Origin: Clonostachys chloroleuca
Taxonomy: Eukaryota; Ascomycota; Sordariomycetes; Hypocreales; Bionectriaceae
Assembly: GCA_037952775.1 (NCBI GenBank)
Contig: JBANAY010000003.1
Coordinates: forward strand, 7,254,001-7,318,000
Reading direction: 5' to 3'
Length of the DNA: 64,000 nucleotides
The first letter of the stretch is position 1. The number at the start of each line of letters is the position of its first letter. The translations under genes and the position numbers were made by a program. Below the pieces are notes generated by a model that worked only from the letters and a program-made list of their open reading frames with translations, searched no databases and was not told where the DNA came from. Positions 25,463 to 37,693 of the stretch are shown here, piece after piece.

Positions 25463-26648
25463 TTGTTTCCTGTACATGAATATCAGATGATCATTTTTTT
25501 TTGTGAGAGAAGCCGATTACTTATATTGTATGCTTTAAGAGGCCGAGGATAGAATCATCAATTTGTTTCTTGTTCCCTAGACAAAAATTTGTAGTTCAGT
25601 CAAATAATCCACGTTGTCAAATTGAATGGAGACGTGTGATATATGTCGAATAAATGCAAAATGAAATATAAAATCATTAGTATTAATTAAAATCATGTTG
25701 GGCAAAAAGACTTCACTGCAAGTAGTTCTTGGTGCCCAACATCATCAGTCCTTAATCGCGTGAACGGCTTGGAGTTTTCTTCACTCATAATACCTTGTTA
25801 TATTATTAGACTTTCTAAATGGCGATTTTGAATTATCTGAAATGACCATTGCTCTATATAGAGTTCAGCGAGATTTATCAGTGACTATGGTATTCATTGT
25901 GTTGAGTTTACGTGCTCTGGCATCTTCCATTGTTGTTGAACTTTATACTCTTTCTCTTACTTATCAGTGACTCTCCTGAATTCTATCCTTCTACCTCGAT
26001 AGGTTAGTCTCCTTGCCTGCGGAAAGGGAGCTCAGATGGCAATATTATCCCATCACATTATTGTTCTCTACACGTAATATGCACCCTTTAAACCATCTGA
26101 TTGAAATCACCTGCCCTGATTTTGCCACAACTGTTTGACGATTATATCGGACTTAGCTTCTCCAGTATATGATCATCGATTCATCGCAAATCATAGGCAC
26201 TATCCTCTAGCAACGGATTATCTTTCGATTGCCAAAGGTAGTATAGAATACTTGTGCAAAGAATGAAGGGTAAGAATCTGATAATTCACGTAAAATGCAG
26301 GGCTACTAACGCCGATTCGTGGTTCAGGGTCGGTATTATATGATGTGCCAGGGACGTCTATGCTTTCCCTCAGTGTTACAATCACTTTTGCTATTTTTCG
26401 ATTCAAAGGGATTCATATTCTTTCATCAACTTGAAAAAAAGATCGCCTTATGGTTGGAAATGGAGAACTATTATTTAAGAATGGATTAACCGGCCCCTGG
26501 AACGATTTCCTCTGCCTTGTGTCCTCGACAATTATCGGTGAGTTTCAAGATTCTGATTCACAACTGCTATAGTACAGTCCATTGCTACATTAATTAATTC
26601 TAAATTATGGTGCATACATATCATATATATCGTAGTTTCCTACAACTT
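25463..26648. other. AT-rich intergenic region between convergent genes
   Basis: Markedly richer in A/T than the DNA before 25 kb. No open frame longer than about 60 codons and no recognisable content. Confidence 0.6.
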
Positions 26649-28361
26649 CTATCTGGAGCCTGGTTTATTATTATGCTTGCTCCCGCCTTCTTGGCTGTCC
26701 TTGGCGTACTCGACATCAACAGTCACAACAGTGGTCTGCAAGATGGCAACCTTAGGGCTGCCCCCTGTCACCATAGCTTTCTCAGAATCTGTATCCCCCC
26801 AGCCGCCAGTATCGCCGGGCTCTCCCGCAGTGATCGTGTTATTGCTTGTGCCCTTAACAGCCCCCATGATGTAGGTGTCGGTTGCGATACCGCCCTCTTC
26901 CGCATCGAATTGAGAATATTGCGTCCGGTCGCGACGAGACTGGGATTTCGGAATAAAAGTTCGGCTCGGTGGGTGGGTATTCTCGTTCGTCTTAGTCTTG
27001 GTTCCGTATCTCGAAGTCCCCAGTAGTTTCGGAGCGACGTGTTTGAAGAATCTTCGCAGAGTCGGTAGTGACGCGCACATTATCATCATATAGCCTTCTA
27101 CTTGTCTGTCTTTGCTGTCAGTATGTCCCAAGACTTATATCCCTGGGTATCATGCATGATGGTATCTAACTTACGTCCAGATACTCGCGTTTCCAACCAC
27201 CCAGGTCACGTCGGGATCCGTCAGCATCCCCTTGAGAATCGAGAGTCGAACGATTGAGGTGATGATTGTAAGCGATCCGATACCAAAAATAAACGCCAGA
27301 CCAATCTTCTGCCGCACGGGAATATGAAGGCTGATGACCATGGGAAGAGGAAGGACAAAGAGAACGACATCGCTGACGATGTTCGTGACAGCAATCATCA
27401 TGTATACGGCTGGCCGATTGATACAGTGCCCCTCCGTAACTTCTGGGTCCCAGCTCATTTTGATCGGGGTACATGCGAATATCAGCGCCAAGACGATGGG
27501 GATTGTGTAGCTTGCGATGAAGCCAATCGCCACCCAGTTTGCGATCCTGAACCATGTTTGCGGAGACAGTCGAAGGTAAAACACTAACAGCGATAACTTG
27601 GCAAAGGCTCCGCAGATTGGATATAGAATGGCGGCAATGTAGACATCCTAGAGGTCTCTTGTGAGTATAACATGCCGTGGGTGCATCGAAGGATGGAGTA
27701 ATTTTTGGTAGTTGTCGTACAAGCATGTATCGGTGGAAGTTATCCATTGAGACCTCCCAAAGATGGACACCACCTATTGCGGTAGAAAACATGTCTATAG
27801 CTCAGACTATTAACTTCAGTAACAAACAGTAAAGGAGAAAAATCAACATACGTAGAGTAAATCCGGAGGTAGCGAAAACAGTAAGCTATGAGACTTGTGT
27901 TAGTTGATTGTGTTGAGTGATTGTTGGTGGGAGAAGATCAAGAGTATCCAAGAAGAAGCCTTTCTTGTCCAAGGGAGCAGAGTGGGTTTGCTAAACATAC
28001 GACTGCTAGTATGAGGAAAACTGCAACGGAGTTAGAACACATAATCATCAGGTTGCGATGAGAGGGAGACTGATGCTTCATCTGTCGTCGTTGGAGTGTT
28101 GCAGCAGGGAAGGGAGGGGGATTCAAGTGTAAAACCAACAAGGAGCTTGGAGTTAGAAAACCTACTATCGTCAAGTTCAATGCCTGTGGCCACCACAGCC
28201 TTCACATACATCCGCTGAGCGAAGAAGATGAGAGACAGCGATCCCATAAACCCAGCAACGTAGTACACAGAAGGCACGCCAGTCCTCTCTGGATTGTTAA
28301 GGTCTACCACATAGCCCTCCGGGGCAGGCATGACCATTCGCACTCCATCGATTGTTGTCAT
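26649..28361 (-). CDS. Fungal rhodopsin-like seven-helix integral membrane protein
   Basis: Six exons read from high to low coordinate: 28166-28361, 28001-28020, 27852-27885, 27721-27794, 27175-27647 and 26649-27105, all in phase, giving 417 aa. Exons 2 (20 nt) and 3 (34 nt) are very short. The layout is that of the fungal 'rhodopsin domain' family (PTH11-like relatives): an N-terminal helix with QRMYVK, the hallmark GIELDD entering helix 2, then LYPICGAFAKLSLLVFYLR, a helix around NIVSDVVLFVLPLPMV, and WTQVEGYMMIMCASLPTLRR closing helix 7. A hydrophilic, Lys/Thr-rich tail of about 120 residues follows. The role is unknown, possibly receptor-like at the plasma membrane. It is no retinal protein in the microbial opsin sense, because no Schiff-base lysine motif was seen. 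Confidence 0.85.
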
Positions 28362-31235
28362 TTCGACGGATTATACGGTGGGGAACATGCAGACTGCTGT
28401 GTCTCTCCAAGACAATGGAAAGCACAATTGTCGGCCTAAGTATCAAAAAGAAAAAAGAAAGGAAAATGCACGAAGCAGGCGTCGATCCGTTCAAGAGGAA
28501 CAGGCCGATGAAGTGGAAGGGTGGCTTTCTGGGGTTTTCTACTCTACAACCCCTTTCCTAGCTAGCGGAACGATACTAGTGCATTCGAGGAAAACACTGG
28601 TTCGTACAAGGATAGCGATCAGCCGCCTTCATGAGGCCTAGCATCTGTTTCCCACGTTTTAGGCTGCGTCTTAGGGGATGCCTTCGCTCCTGGGCACTTG
28701 GCAAACCACCCCAATGCGATGTTGGCAGGCGTTTGTTACGTGCTACTGGCTGACTTACTTTCAGCTCATGGTGCTAAAACTTCCGGAAGATGTTTGGCGA
28801 AGTGTGTGTGGGCCATCATCATCCAGTAAGAGCCATGTTCAGGACAGGGGCTTTGACTCAAGACCTACATAAGAGCGGTCGTAATCTTTCCTGGTTATCA
28901 TCACCAGCAGCAGTCCATGTCACTTCACACCCGATATTTGAGGCTAGGGTTTCTTTAGGTATCATAAGAAGGGAAGAAACGTGTGAATAGAGTCAGTGTT
29001 CAAAGCCAGCCCTTCAAGTAGTAGGATCTCTTCCACCATTTTGGGTCCATTGTACTCCTCAAATAGCACCTGGCGGAGAAGTACCTAAGCATCCCCGGTG
29101 CAATTAGCGTCGTCTTGACGATCTTTTGGCTTGGCAGCCCATTGTTGGCAAAAGCAGCCGAATTGCCTACTCAGTACTTAGTCCATTACGATAAACCGTG
29201 GCAGATGCTCTCATTCTCGGCTACCAAAAGTGGTATGGGCTCGACCATACGAATTGTATCTAGCATGTTTGTTGGTAGTGTTGTGCATATCGAGCCCCTG
29301 TATCACACTAGGATTGTAGAACGTGGCTGGCTGGACTGGCTACATGTAACCAGCATGGCCATTGCAATTAATAAAGGTCTTCCCCCGCATTCTGATCGGA
29401 GAGATTCATCTCGCTCGCTTATTGCTGGAGATTGTCCACTCTTACTCCAGACGCGTCATCCACTTTGCTCAAGGCAAATGGGTGTAAAGCCAGCTGTTGG
29501 GGACTGGTGGAGGCAGCTCAGGCTATCCCCACTCGTACTTAAATAGTGGTTCGCTAGCACTCTGTGATTCTTGGTTTTCAGACCATTCTGAATGGTCGAT
29601 TGAAGGATTAGGTACCTAATTAAAGTTGGCAGGGACCACTTCGATCAAAGGGGCCGTATTGCTGGGAAATGCCTTTGGTCTTGACTTTGAAGCAAAACTC
29701 ACTTGTCTACAGAAAGATACAATTGTGGTCAACTTGCCACGTTCAAGGATCTTGAAGGGAGATTGCAAGGCACTTTGCCAAGAGATGTTCAACTTCAGCG
29801 CTTACATACGTAGTACTTTTGGTGACAGGGATGCCAAGTACACAGGCAGGGGCCAATACTGACACCAAAGAGCCTCTCGATGTTATCATCCATGTCCTGT
29901 CTCGCGAACTTAGCCAACTGACTTACTTGAGCTTCGATCACGTCTTTCCATGACTCGCGTTTGTGTTTTTTCTTTTCTTTTTTTTTTTTTTTTTTTCAAA
30001 ATACACCAAACGTTTGCAAATGTAGATTGAGTGGTTAAGTCGGTGATATCCAGTCAACTGACGGTAATTGTAATCCTCTTTCTATCGCAGGCCGGTAGAA
30101 GCAAGAATTCGGGAGCCCAGAAACATGTCTGTGAAGATGGGGACGGTAAGGAGATGCAGAAGAATGCCACATGATAGGCAATCGAGCCAACCAGTAGCCA
30201 CACAACAGCGAAGGTTCATGGATTGTTACAAATTCCGAGGCTAACAACCATCTGCGCCTCTGAATCAAGGAGGCAATAGGCTCGGGGCTAGTTCGTCTAT
30301 GACACAAGTTCGTCCGAAGAACCTTTTCCCAATGTAGCTACGATCCAATCTCCCCACCCCCAAAACCAACCAAAGAATCGGCCTTAGATTGATACGAGGG
30401 TGAGCGATAGCTATTAAACCCGTGTGATCCTCGTCATCTTATCCTATCCCTTGAATCATGGAGAATTCTTGTGTACATACCCCTTCCAGCAGGCAGCTAC
30501 ACATGACCCTTCAACCGTAGAATTAGGAGCTGTAGGCTCGTAGACCAATAGAATCGCGATCGCAAGCATCCTCAATTGGCTTGGTTCTGGATTTAGTAGC
30601 AAGGATCATCATTCTCGAGCTAATAAGAAATAAACTAATTTTACTCTTGATGGTGTACTATTCCACGTGCTTGGCATGGAGGCTCGAATCACAGCCATCT
30701 CCTCATTCTTGATAGCAGTCCTGGGCTAGGATATATCCAAACTCCAGCCTCACTATTCGGTACCCTAGACATGGATATATATTCTAATGAATAAGCTTCT
30801 CTTCTGTTTGGTATTGAGGCACCCCTTCTTCCTACAGAGGTGCGTTAATGGCTCTCTGAAGGAGGAAAACAGGGCAACGGTGTATGGCTCTTTATGCAAA
30901 TTAAATAGCAAGGCGTCCTAGTTCTATTTTTTATACTGAGCCGATTATATATTAGGACTCTCATGTTTAGATGGACAAAGTTGATCAGGCAACTTATACC
31001 TTGGTCGATTGGGCCGCATTGTACTTTGAAGCTAGGCTGTTGAAAAGTAAGTCACCACCACAGGTTTCTGTTCTGTCTTTTAACTTGGATGTCCTGACTC
31101 TGCTAGTTCAAGGTCCCTGGCTACAGACCTATCTGTTTACCGCTCACTAAATCTGTGATTTCCCAGGATCATCATACGCGCTGAATTGACAATCTGAGGC
31201 AAGGTCGATCAAAGCGTGAAGACCATAACCGCTGA
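28362..31235. other. Gene-free, partly AT-rich spacer
   Basis: Nothing recognisable on either strand. It contains a 19-T run and marks the left border of the accessory island. Confidence 0.55.
29978..29996. repeat. Poly-T tract of 19 bases
   Basis: Uninterrupted T run preceded by T-rich sequence, in non-coding DNA. Confidence 0.85.
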
Positions 31236-32974
31236 TCATGAGAGCTTTGCCTTGATCTTGCCATCGCTAGCTTTCGCCATTTCCCGTAGAGAACGGCGTA
31301 GGATCTTTCCAGACTATTGATACGTCAGTCATGCCCGAGTTTCCAAGCTGCCTGGCAAGGAGGTACTTACCAATGTCTTTGGGATACTGTCCACAAATAT
31401 CACTCCGCCTCTCAGCCATTTGTATTTGGCTACCCTCCCTTCCAGCCATTTCATGATCTCCCTCTCCGAAACATCCGCCCCTTTGACAACATAGGCTCGA
31501 GGGACTTCCTCGCCACTGACCAAGACGCCCACTACACCAACATCGACTATGTCTTTGCGGTCAAGCAGGACTCCCTCTAGCTCGGCAGGAGAAACCTGGA
31601 ACCCCCGTACTTTAATAAGTTCCTTGACTCGATCGACAATGAACACTTTTGCCCCCGGCGCGTATCTATCCACATAAGCAAGATCTCCAGTCTTAATCCA
31701 TCTAACGGCCCCTCCCTCTACAATCGTCTCGGCCGTAGCTTTTGGATTGCGCCAGTAGCCTTTCATCAAAGTTGGTCCGGAATACCAGATCTCACCTACC
31801 TTATTGGGTTCCGTGACCTCTCTCCCCCATCCATTATCTTGAACTGCCCATTGGGAACGGCTTCGCCAACAGAAATGGATTTCTGCATATCTTCAGTACT
31901 CCAGAGAAGACCAGCACATGTAATCTCCGTCATTCCCCAGCCCTGTCGGACGAAATTCTCCCCATGCGGCCAGAGCTTCTGCTCCGTCTCGTCAGCAACC
32001 TCCCGACTCAGAGGCGCAGTGCCGCAAGTGACGTCTCGAACGCTGGACAGGTCATACTTTGCGCATAGAGGGCTCTTCGCAATGTTTAGAATAATGGGCG
32101 GGGCTGCGCTGAGGGAGGTAATTTTGAAGCGTTGTATGTGCTGTAGCAATTTCTCAAAATTATACTCGGGCATTATGTACGTTGTGACTCCCAGCTTGGG
32201 CTGGTTCGCGACAAAAGTGGTCTGCCCGGCTGCGTGGTATAGTGGCAGGAAGCAGAGACTCTTGGATGTCTTCAGCAGCTCTCGACTCTCGGGGGTTTGC
32301 TGCTCGAGGAAGTGGCAGGCCACGCCGTTGGCAATGTAGGCATAGTGAGAAATCTCCACGCCCTTTGCCAGCCCAGTTGTCCCTGAGCTATAGTTGAGGC
32401 AGCAAGTGCTTGTTCGTGGGTCAGAGGGTTCAACCCAGTCAAACCTCTCTGCTTCCTCCGGGTTGGCCAGCAGGGCCGACCAGTGATTTATGCCAAGCTG
32501 GCTTAAACCTCCCGCACTGCTGATCGCATCATCAAAGGTATATAAGCTGGCCTTTGTTAGCCCGTTTCTTTCCATGGCGTCGAGAGCCACCGGCACGTTC
32601 TGCTTTCCTGCGATAACAAAGCGAGCTCCGCTATTGATCAACTGGTGGGAGAACTCCATTGACCCAAATGCTGGGCTCGCCCCAGTGAATATTCCTCCTG
32701 CCATGAGAACGCCCATGAACACAGAGGGGAAGAATAGAGTGTTTCCGCTGAACAACAGTACCCGATCTCCATGGGCCAAGCCTGCCTTCTGCAGTCCAAG
32801 AGCAACTCTTTTAGAGAGAAGCCGGTATTCGGAAAAGGTGAGTGATCTTGTGTCCGGGTTATCCGCATCGACGAAAGTAACACGATCAGGCAACGGGCCG
32901 AAAGATGTACCAAACACCCATTTTTGCAAAGATTGCTCGGGAATTGGCACTGTCCATCGTGACTGGATCGGCAT
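31236..32974 (-). CDS. Acyl-CoA ligase, 4-coumarate:CoA ligase-like (frame broken once)
   Basis: An ANL-superfamily enzyme that activates a carboxylic acid to its acyl-AMP and then its CoA thioester. Exons 31371-32974 and 31236-31313 would give 560 aa. Motifs in order: the AMP-binding loop YSSGTTGLAKGV, QGWGMTE, the hinge and core region ELIKVRGFQVSPAELE, and the A10 catalytic lysine in PKTLSGKILRR, made across the 57-bp intron. The frame breaks at the C5 run 31824-31828 (G5 on the coding strand). One further G would join the two halves exactly at the conserved EPNKVGEIWYSGP segment. The end reads KAKLS, so the peroxisomal tripeptide AKL is followed by one extra Ser. The ATG at 32974 is chosen. 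An in-frame ATG at 33010 is possible. The aromatic or medium-chain acid substrate is unknown. Confidence 0.85.
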
Positions 32975-33821
32975 GGTTAAGGGGCGTGTCTTACGGGTGT
33001 TTGGGATCAAGCGAAGAAATAATACGTTTCACACGTCAAAGCCTTTCAAAATTAGTATTTGCTTGAGATTAAAATGACGTGAATTACCGAATTCTAGAAG
33101 AGAAACTGGGGCTCGGCGCTTCCGCACGAGTTCGATGCCTCGGCTCGTGCGGGGAAGGGAAGTAACATCATCGTACCTGACACAGACCAAGTACCTGCAA
33201 GGATCACGGCTTTTGTTTTCCAGGGACTCTTGGTTTACTAGGCATTCGAAATGCCTAAAGGGGCTATAGACCCAAAAGTCGAGTCAGAATACATAAATTA
33301 GATGCACATCATATACCTATATCTTACCCTCTACAAGTAGCTCCATGAATCCCCCTCACAATTGAGAGTCTGCTACAGTTGCGATGGCTCCCTATTCTTA
33401 GCGATTTCAGCCCGCCTTCCTACCTATCTATATCTTAGTCGCTATAATAGTCATAAAATTTATTTAGCAATAATCAGGAATTGTACGAGGAAAGCGTTTT
33501 CGCTTGATTGGCGCGAATAGCTGCCCTGAGAAATTAAGACAATTATGTAACATATTCACTGATATGTAGACAGCACATTGTTCACAATGATAAGATGACA
33601 AATTCATTCTTGAGCTTATTGGTCATTTCATTGCAGGACATATTATTGTCAACTGGTTATTTAAAGAGGAGATCATATTAAATTAATCAGACTAAGGATG
33701 GGCAGCCACATCGGATTAACATTATATGATCCTCACTTCAGCTTATATGGCTTGCCTAGAGAGGTCGTTGGTAGGTGATGCTATCAAAGCAGCATCTCGA
33801 TTTCGCTGCCTCTTGAGTGCT
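32975..33821. other. Promoter and spacer between ligase 1 and the transporter gene
   Basis: The part near 33,100 is the ligase promoter and contains a 9-bp inverted repeat and a CGGCTC hexamer. The remainder is AT-rich with nothing recognisable. Confidence 0.5.
33122..33152. promoter_or_regulatory. Inverted repeat CCGCACGAG/CTCGTGCGG with CGGCTC
   Basis: Two perfect 9-bp arms (33122-33130 and 33144-33152) are separated by 13 bp. The right arm overlaps CGGCTC at 33141-33146. It lies about 150-180 bp upstream of the ligase ATG on its minus-strand promoter. The CCG/CGG triplets are typical of Zn2Cys6 factor sites. Confidence 0.5.
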
Positions 33822-35985
33822 TTAACGGATCTCCTTGCCGAGATCGGTAATTTCGGGCACGGTGTGCTCTTTGCTGTTGATACTTTGGATCTTGGGTTCG
33901 TTGTATCCTGGGATATCGTCGGTATCAATGGTGGTGGTGAGAACGTATTCCTCCTTGTCGATGTGTCTGAAAAGAACCCACTACGAGTAGTTAGCTTGTG
34001 CACTCGATATTGTAGTGGATTTGCACTACTTACGAAGAGGAGAGTGGTAGCGAAGCCGGCAATAGCTGGACCGCCGAAATCCCAGACCAAGAGCGGATCA
34101 GCTACTGCGCTGGAGCACGCCAGGTTAACTGCGTACGAGAGAGCCGTGCTGAAACAGTTGATGGCAGAAACGAGACCCTTCATATTTCTGGGAGCACGAG
34201 AGTATGCAATACCGTAGGCTAAGCAATGTTAGTGTTATTCGAAAGAAGGCGGAATTATGAGGGATAACGAACCAGGAACATTGACGAAGAGCTCGGAAAT
34301 ACCACCAATGGAGTAGGGAAGTCCCATCCACCAGACAGAGATATCCGAGGTCAGACCAGGATCCACGCATGCGGGGTCGGATGAACCGTAATAGCCGCAG
34401 GGAGAGGATTCGTAGGCGTAGTATTGGAGGACGCAGTATGCAATACCTCCCAAACTGGCGATGAAGAATCCAGTGCAGATACGCTTGATAGGGCCGTAGT
34501 GAATCTTGAGCGATCGAAGGAGTGGGTAGAGACCAAACTATGGCATAGTGGGTTAGCTTTATGTGCAAGGAGCATCAAGTCATAACTATTTCCTTACATT
34601 CAAGATTGGGGAGAAGAGGATGATAGCGAGGGGGTTAAAGTTGTTCAAGACATCATTAGGCGCGCCATCAGTCCTGAGCATGGTGCTCAAGTAACTAGCA
34701 GAATTGGCCAAACTGAGATATCACTGTTAGCATTGTCTAAAGAGTGGCTGATGGCGCATGGTCACATACCCGTTGTCGTTCCAAGATTGCACTGGGAGAA
34801 GACAGAACATGCCAGTAGCCTGGAATGTGCGTCTGACATCCTCAACAAACTGATCGTCGTACTTGGACGTGACTGAGAGCCCCTGGGAAGCACGGTATGA
34901 AGGCTTCGCATGCTCCCAGAATCCCTTGCGTCCAATTCGCCAGATGCCGCCGTTCTTCAGAGCCTGGCCAAGCACATGCATGGCATTGGGTAGGTCAGAG
35001 CCTCCTGGCTTGTGCAGGACAAGCTTCTTCTTGATGAGTAGCAGGATAACAGGGAGGGGAATGTAGAGGATCAAGGGCAACAGCCACGACAGCCACCAGC
35101 CAACATACTTCTCCGAGTATGAGGTGGCAACCTGCATAAATCCTCCAATGTTAATGAGGAGATAGAACCACAGCATCGCTCTCTCGGCACCGTGCTCTGG
35201 GTCCTCAATAACGCGCTCTCCAGTCTTAAGAGTGACGACCTTTGGCAGCCGAGTCTTCATCTGATCAAGCAGAAGTGGAGTAACATTTGGCTTGAACATG
35301 GCCGCGCCGAGAGAAATGATGTAGATACCAATGAAGAAAGGCACCTTGGCGTTTCCGTTCTCGAGGAGGGACTTTGCACCCGAGGAAACCAGGATAACAT
35401 GCCCAACACCCATGACAGCGATACCTGTCATGACCATGGAGAAGCGACCGGTTCGGGTGTCGGAGAGATAACCCGTGATAAGAGGGAGAGCGTAGGCGAG
35501 GAAGTTGACAGATTGATTGACGGCATTCTACTTGATGTAAGTTTTCAGTCATGAGGAATCATCTTACTTGAAGACTTACAGCCTTGGCTTGTCCCATTCC
35601 CAGAGCACCTGGAGTTTGCTGAGTTCCGGTTGGGGGCGCACCGTACCCATTGCCACCGTCTGGCATCGGCCGGTTGACGAAGTTGGAGTAAAGACCTTGG
35701 CATCCTGCGAAAGAGTATTAGTGAAGCTGTCAATAGCGGACCATACTGGCTAACATTGAGTCAATACTGACCAAAGTAGGAAGCACGCTCGCAAAATTCG
35801 GCCAAACACAACAGATAGGCGACGGCTGGAAGCTTGCCGGGGACACGACGAAGGGTTGCGGACTCCTCCTTGGTCGGCTTGCCCTCATAGTCGGCGTCTA
35901 ACGCCGTGGTATAGACCGGCACGTGCTCATCACTGGTGTTCTCCTCGCTGGCATACACCTGCGTCACTGTTTTTGGAGTAGCCAT
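33822..35985 (-). CDS. Proton-coupled oligopeptide transporter (PTR2/POT family)
   Basis: Seven exons from high to low: 35772-35985, 35580-35704, 34770-35527, 34598-34712, 34273-34537, 34034-34218 and 33822-33980, all in phase, 606 aa, the normal length for fungal PTR2 proteins. Helix 1 carries the proton-coupling E-x-x-E-R motif in AEFCERASYFG. The family signature GIYIISLGAAMFKPNVTPL follows, with the large loop between helices 6 and 7 (residues about 250-330) characteristic of fungal members, and NVPAYGIAYSRAPRNMKG near the end. The C-terminal cytosolic tail follows RHIDKEEY. It imports di- and tripeptides across the plasma membrane with protons. No GAGCCG cluster was seen in its promoter, so it may not be co-regulated with the island. 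No lesion was found. Confidence 0.93.
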
Positions 35986-37693
35986 GGCGTTCCTACGTGA
36001 CGAGAAAAATGCAGGAGCTCAAGGGACCAGACACTGGACGGTGTGTTCATCATAAAAGCCCAGTTGCTTGGGCTTTATACCATCCTGCCTCAGTTCCGGC
36101 CTGGTGATAAGCGGACTGTGGCCCCTGGCCGTATCCCACAACCTGATGTTGCCGCAAACCCGGAGAATAGGACTGCACACGAAATGTCGTTGGTCAGAAC
36201 CAGGGCCCTCGTGGCAATTTCCCACAATTCCCGTCCCCGCCCTTTTGGCAGCAGTTCATTGTGGGAAGGTGGATCAAGGAACTTTGTTTATCGCATGCTT
36301 TCTATCTCGGAAAACCGGCAAGGCTGTTCGTGATCTTTTGTAATGCAACGTTAGATTTTTCATTCAATTGGGATCTGAAATGGCGACATGGCAAAAGTTC
36401 GCCCCCCGGACTAGAGCCTGTAAACAGATAAGAAGGATTCAAAACCGGCTGAACGGCACGGTCTGTGCTGTTCCGAGACTGGCTTGTTTTGCTTCATGGT
36501 ACTAGTCTCATTGATTATATTAGAGACAAGAACTACCTTTGACAAGAGGGTGTTTGGACGGGTGCTCGGTTCGTAACTGCCCCTGCTTGATTGGCTCTCT
36601 TTGATCCTTCGATATTGGCCCCCAATATTTGTGTCCCCCGTCTCGATCATTTGTGAACCTAGGATGATGAACACATACGTTCTAAGAGTGATTTACATCG
36701 ATCAGGTGATAATTAATGGCTACCAAGCATCACCTGATGCCTTTCAAGCATATTATTCCACTATATCAGTACACCCTTCAGTGCTCGATGTGGAAGATGC
36801 CCCCCAATTTTTTCTTTAATGAGAATAACCCTGGATTTTGATTTGGAAAAGCTTATATATATCTTCAAGTGCACTCAGATGGTGTTAGGTCTTACCTTTG
36901 AATTTCCCAAATAGGTCACAGATAATTTTATCCGGGCCGGTTTGGTTTACTTCCTTGTCTCCTACTTTCCCCTCTCGTTTCTATTCATCTCCTTCTAACC
37001 CCCTCAAAGATATGATAGTTTTCCTCAACTTACATAATAACTCTACCTTTATATGCAATTTGTATTCAGTATAAAAGAAATGAACTTGGACCTCATCAAA
37101 ATAGCTGTGCCGACGAAGGAGTTATGATAACGAACACGACCGTCGTTCGCTCTTGAGCTTGACTACGGTCAGCTTTGGTCGCGCTCTACTGCTGGGAAAT
37201 GATACCTAAGCCTTGGGTTCATGTGCAATGGACTTTGATATGAGATGAATTGTGTTTCGATTCTTGGGGTGAGCGCTATGCAATCTGCGTTCTATTTGTC
37301 TTAGGCAAAGCCTCACTTGTTACTACAGTACCTAAGTTTGAGAAAGATCGCAGATTTAATTAGAAACTCATTTCAAAGAAGATGAATTGCACCTCAGAGT
37401 CTACTCCTTATTGCACTAAGAGCCGACGCCTGTAAGTCTATTGATAAATAACATCTGGAGCAAGATAGCAACATTGCACTTGAGCTCCTAGTTGGGCTGA
37501 CCCGATGACTTAACCTTACCCATGTATATTGAGCTAAGAATTTTACTACATCCAGATTTTGATGGCTTCCGAGAACGAAGATATATACGAGAAGGAACCT
37601 TGGGAATTTCTTCATCTCCTGTGCTTCTAGCCATAGAAATGCATCCATCAATTGGAGCGGACACTGCAACTTCGGCCGACATCAGCGCCCGCC
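35986..37693. other. Intergenic region, partly AT-rich
   Basis: The first 300 bp is the PTR gene promoter. The rest has no recognisable coding content. Confidence 0.5.

Noticed and set aside
30680..30710. GGCTCGAATC resembling a tRNA B box
   Set aside because: No A box, acceptor stem or T-arm pairing around it.
31820..31830. Programmed ribosomal frameshifting in the acyl-CoA ligase
   Set aside because: The site is a plain G run without a slippery heptamer, and similar breaks occur in unrelated genes nearby. Sequencing error or mutation is simpler.
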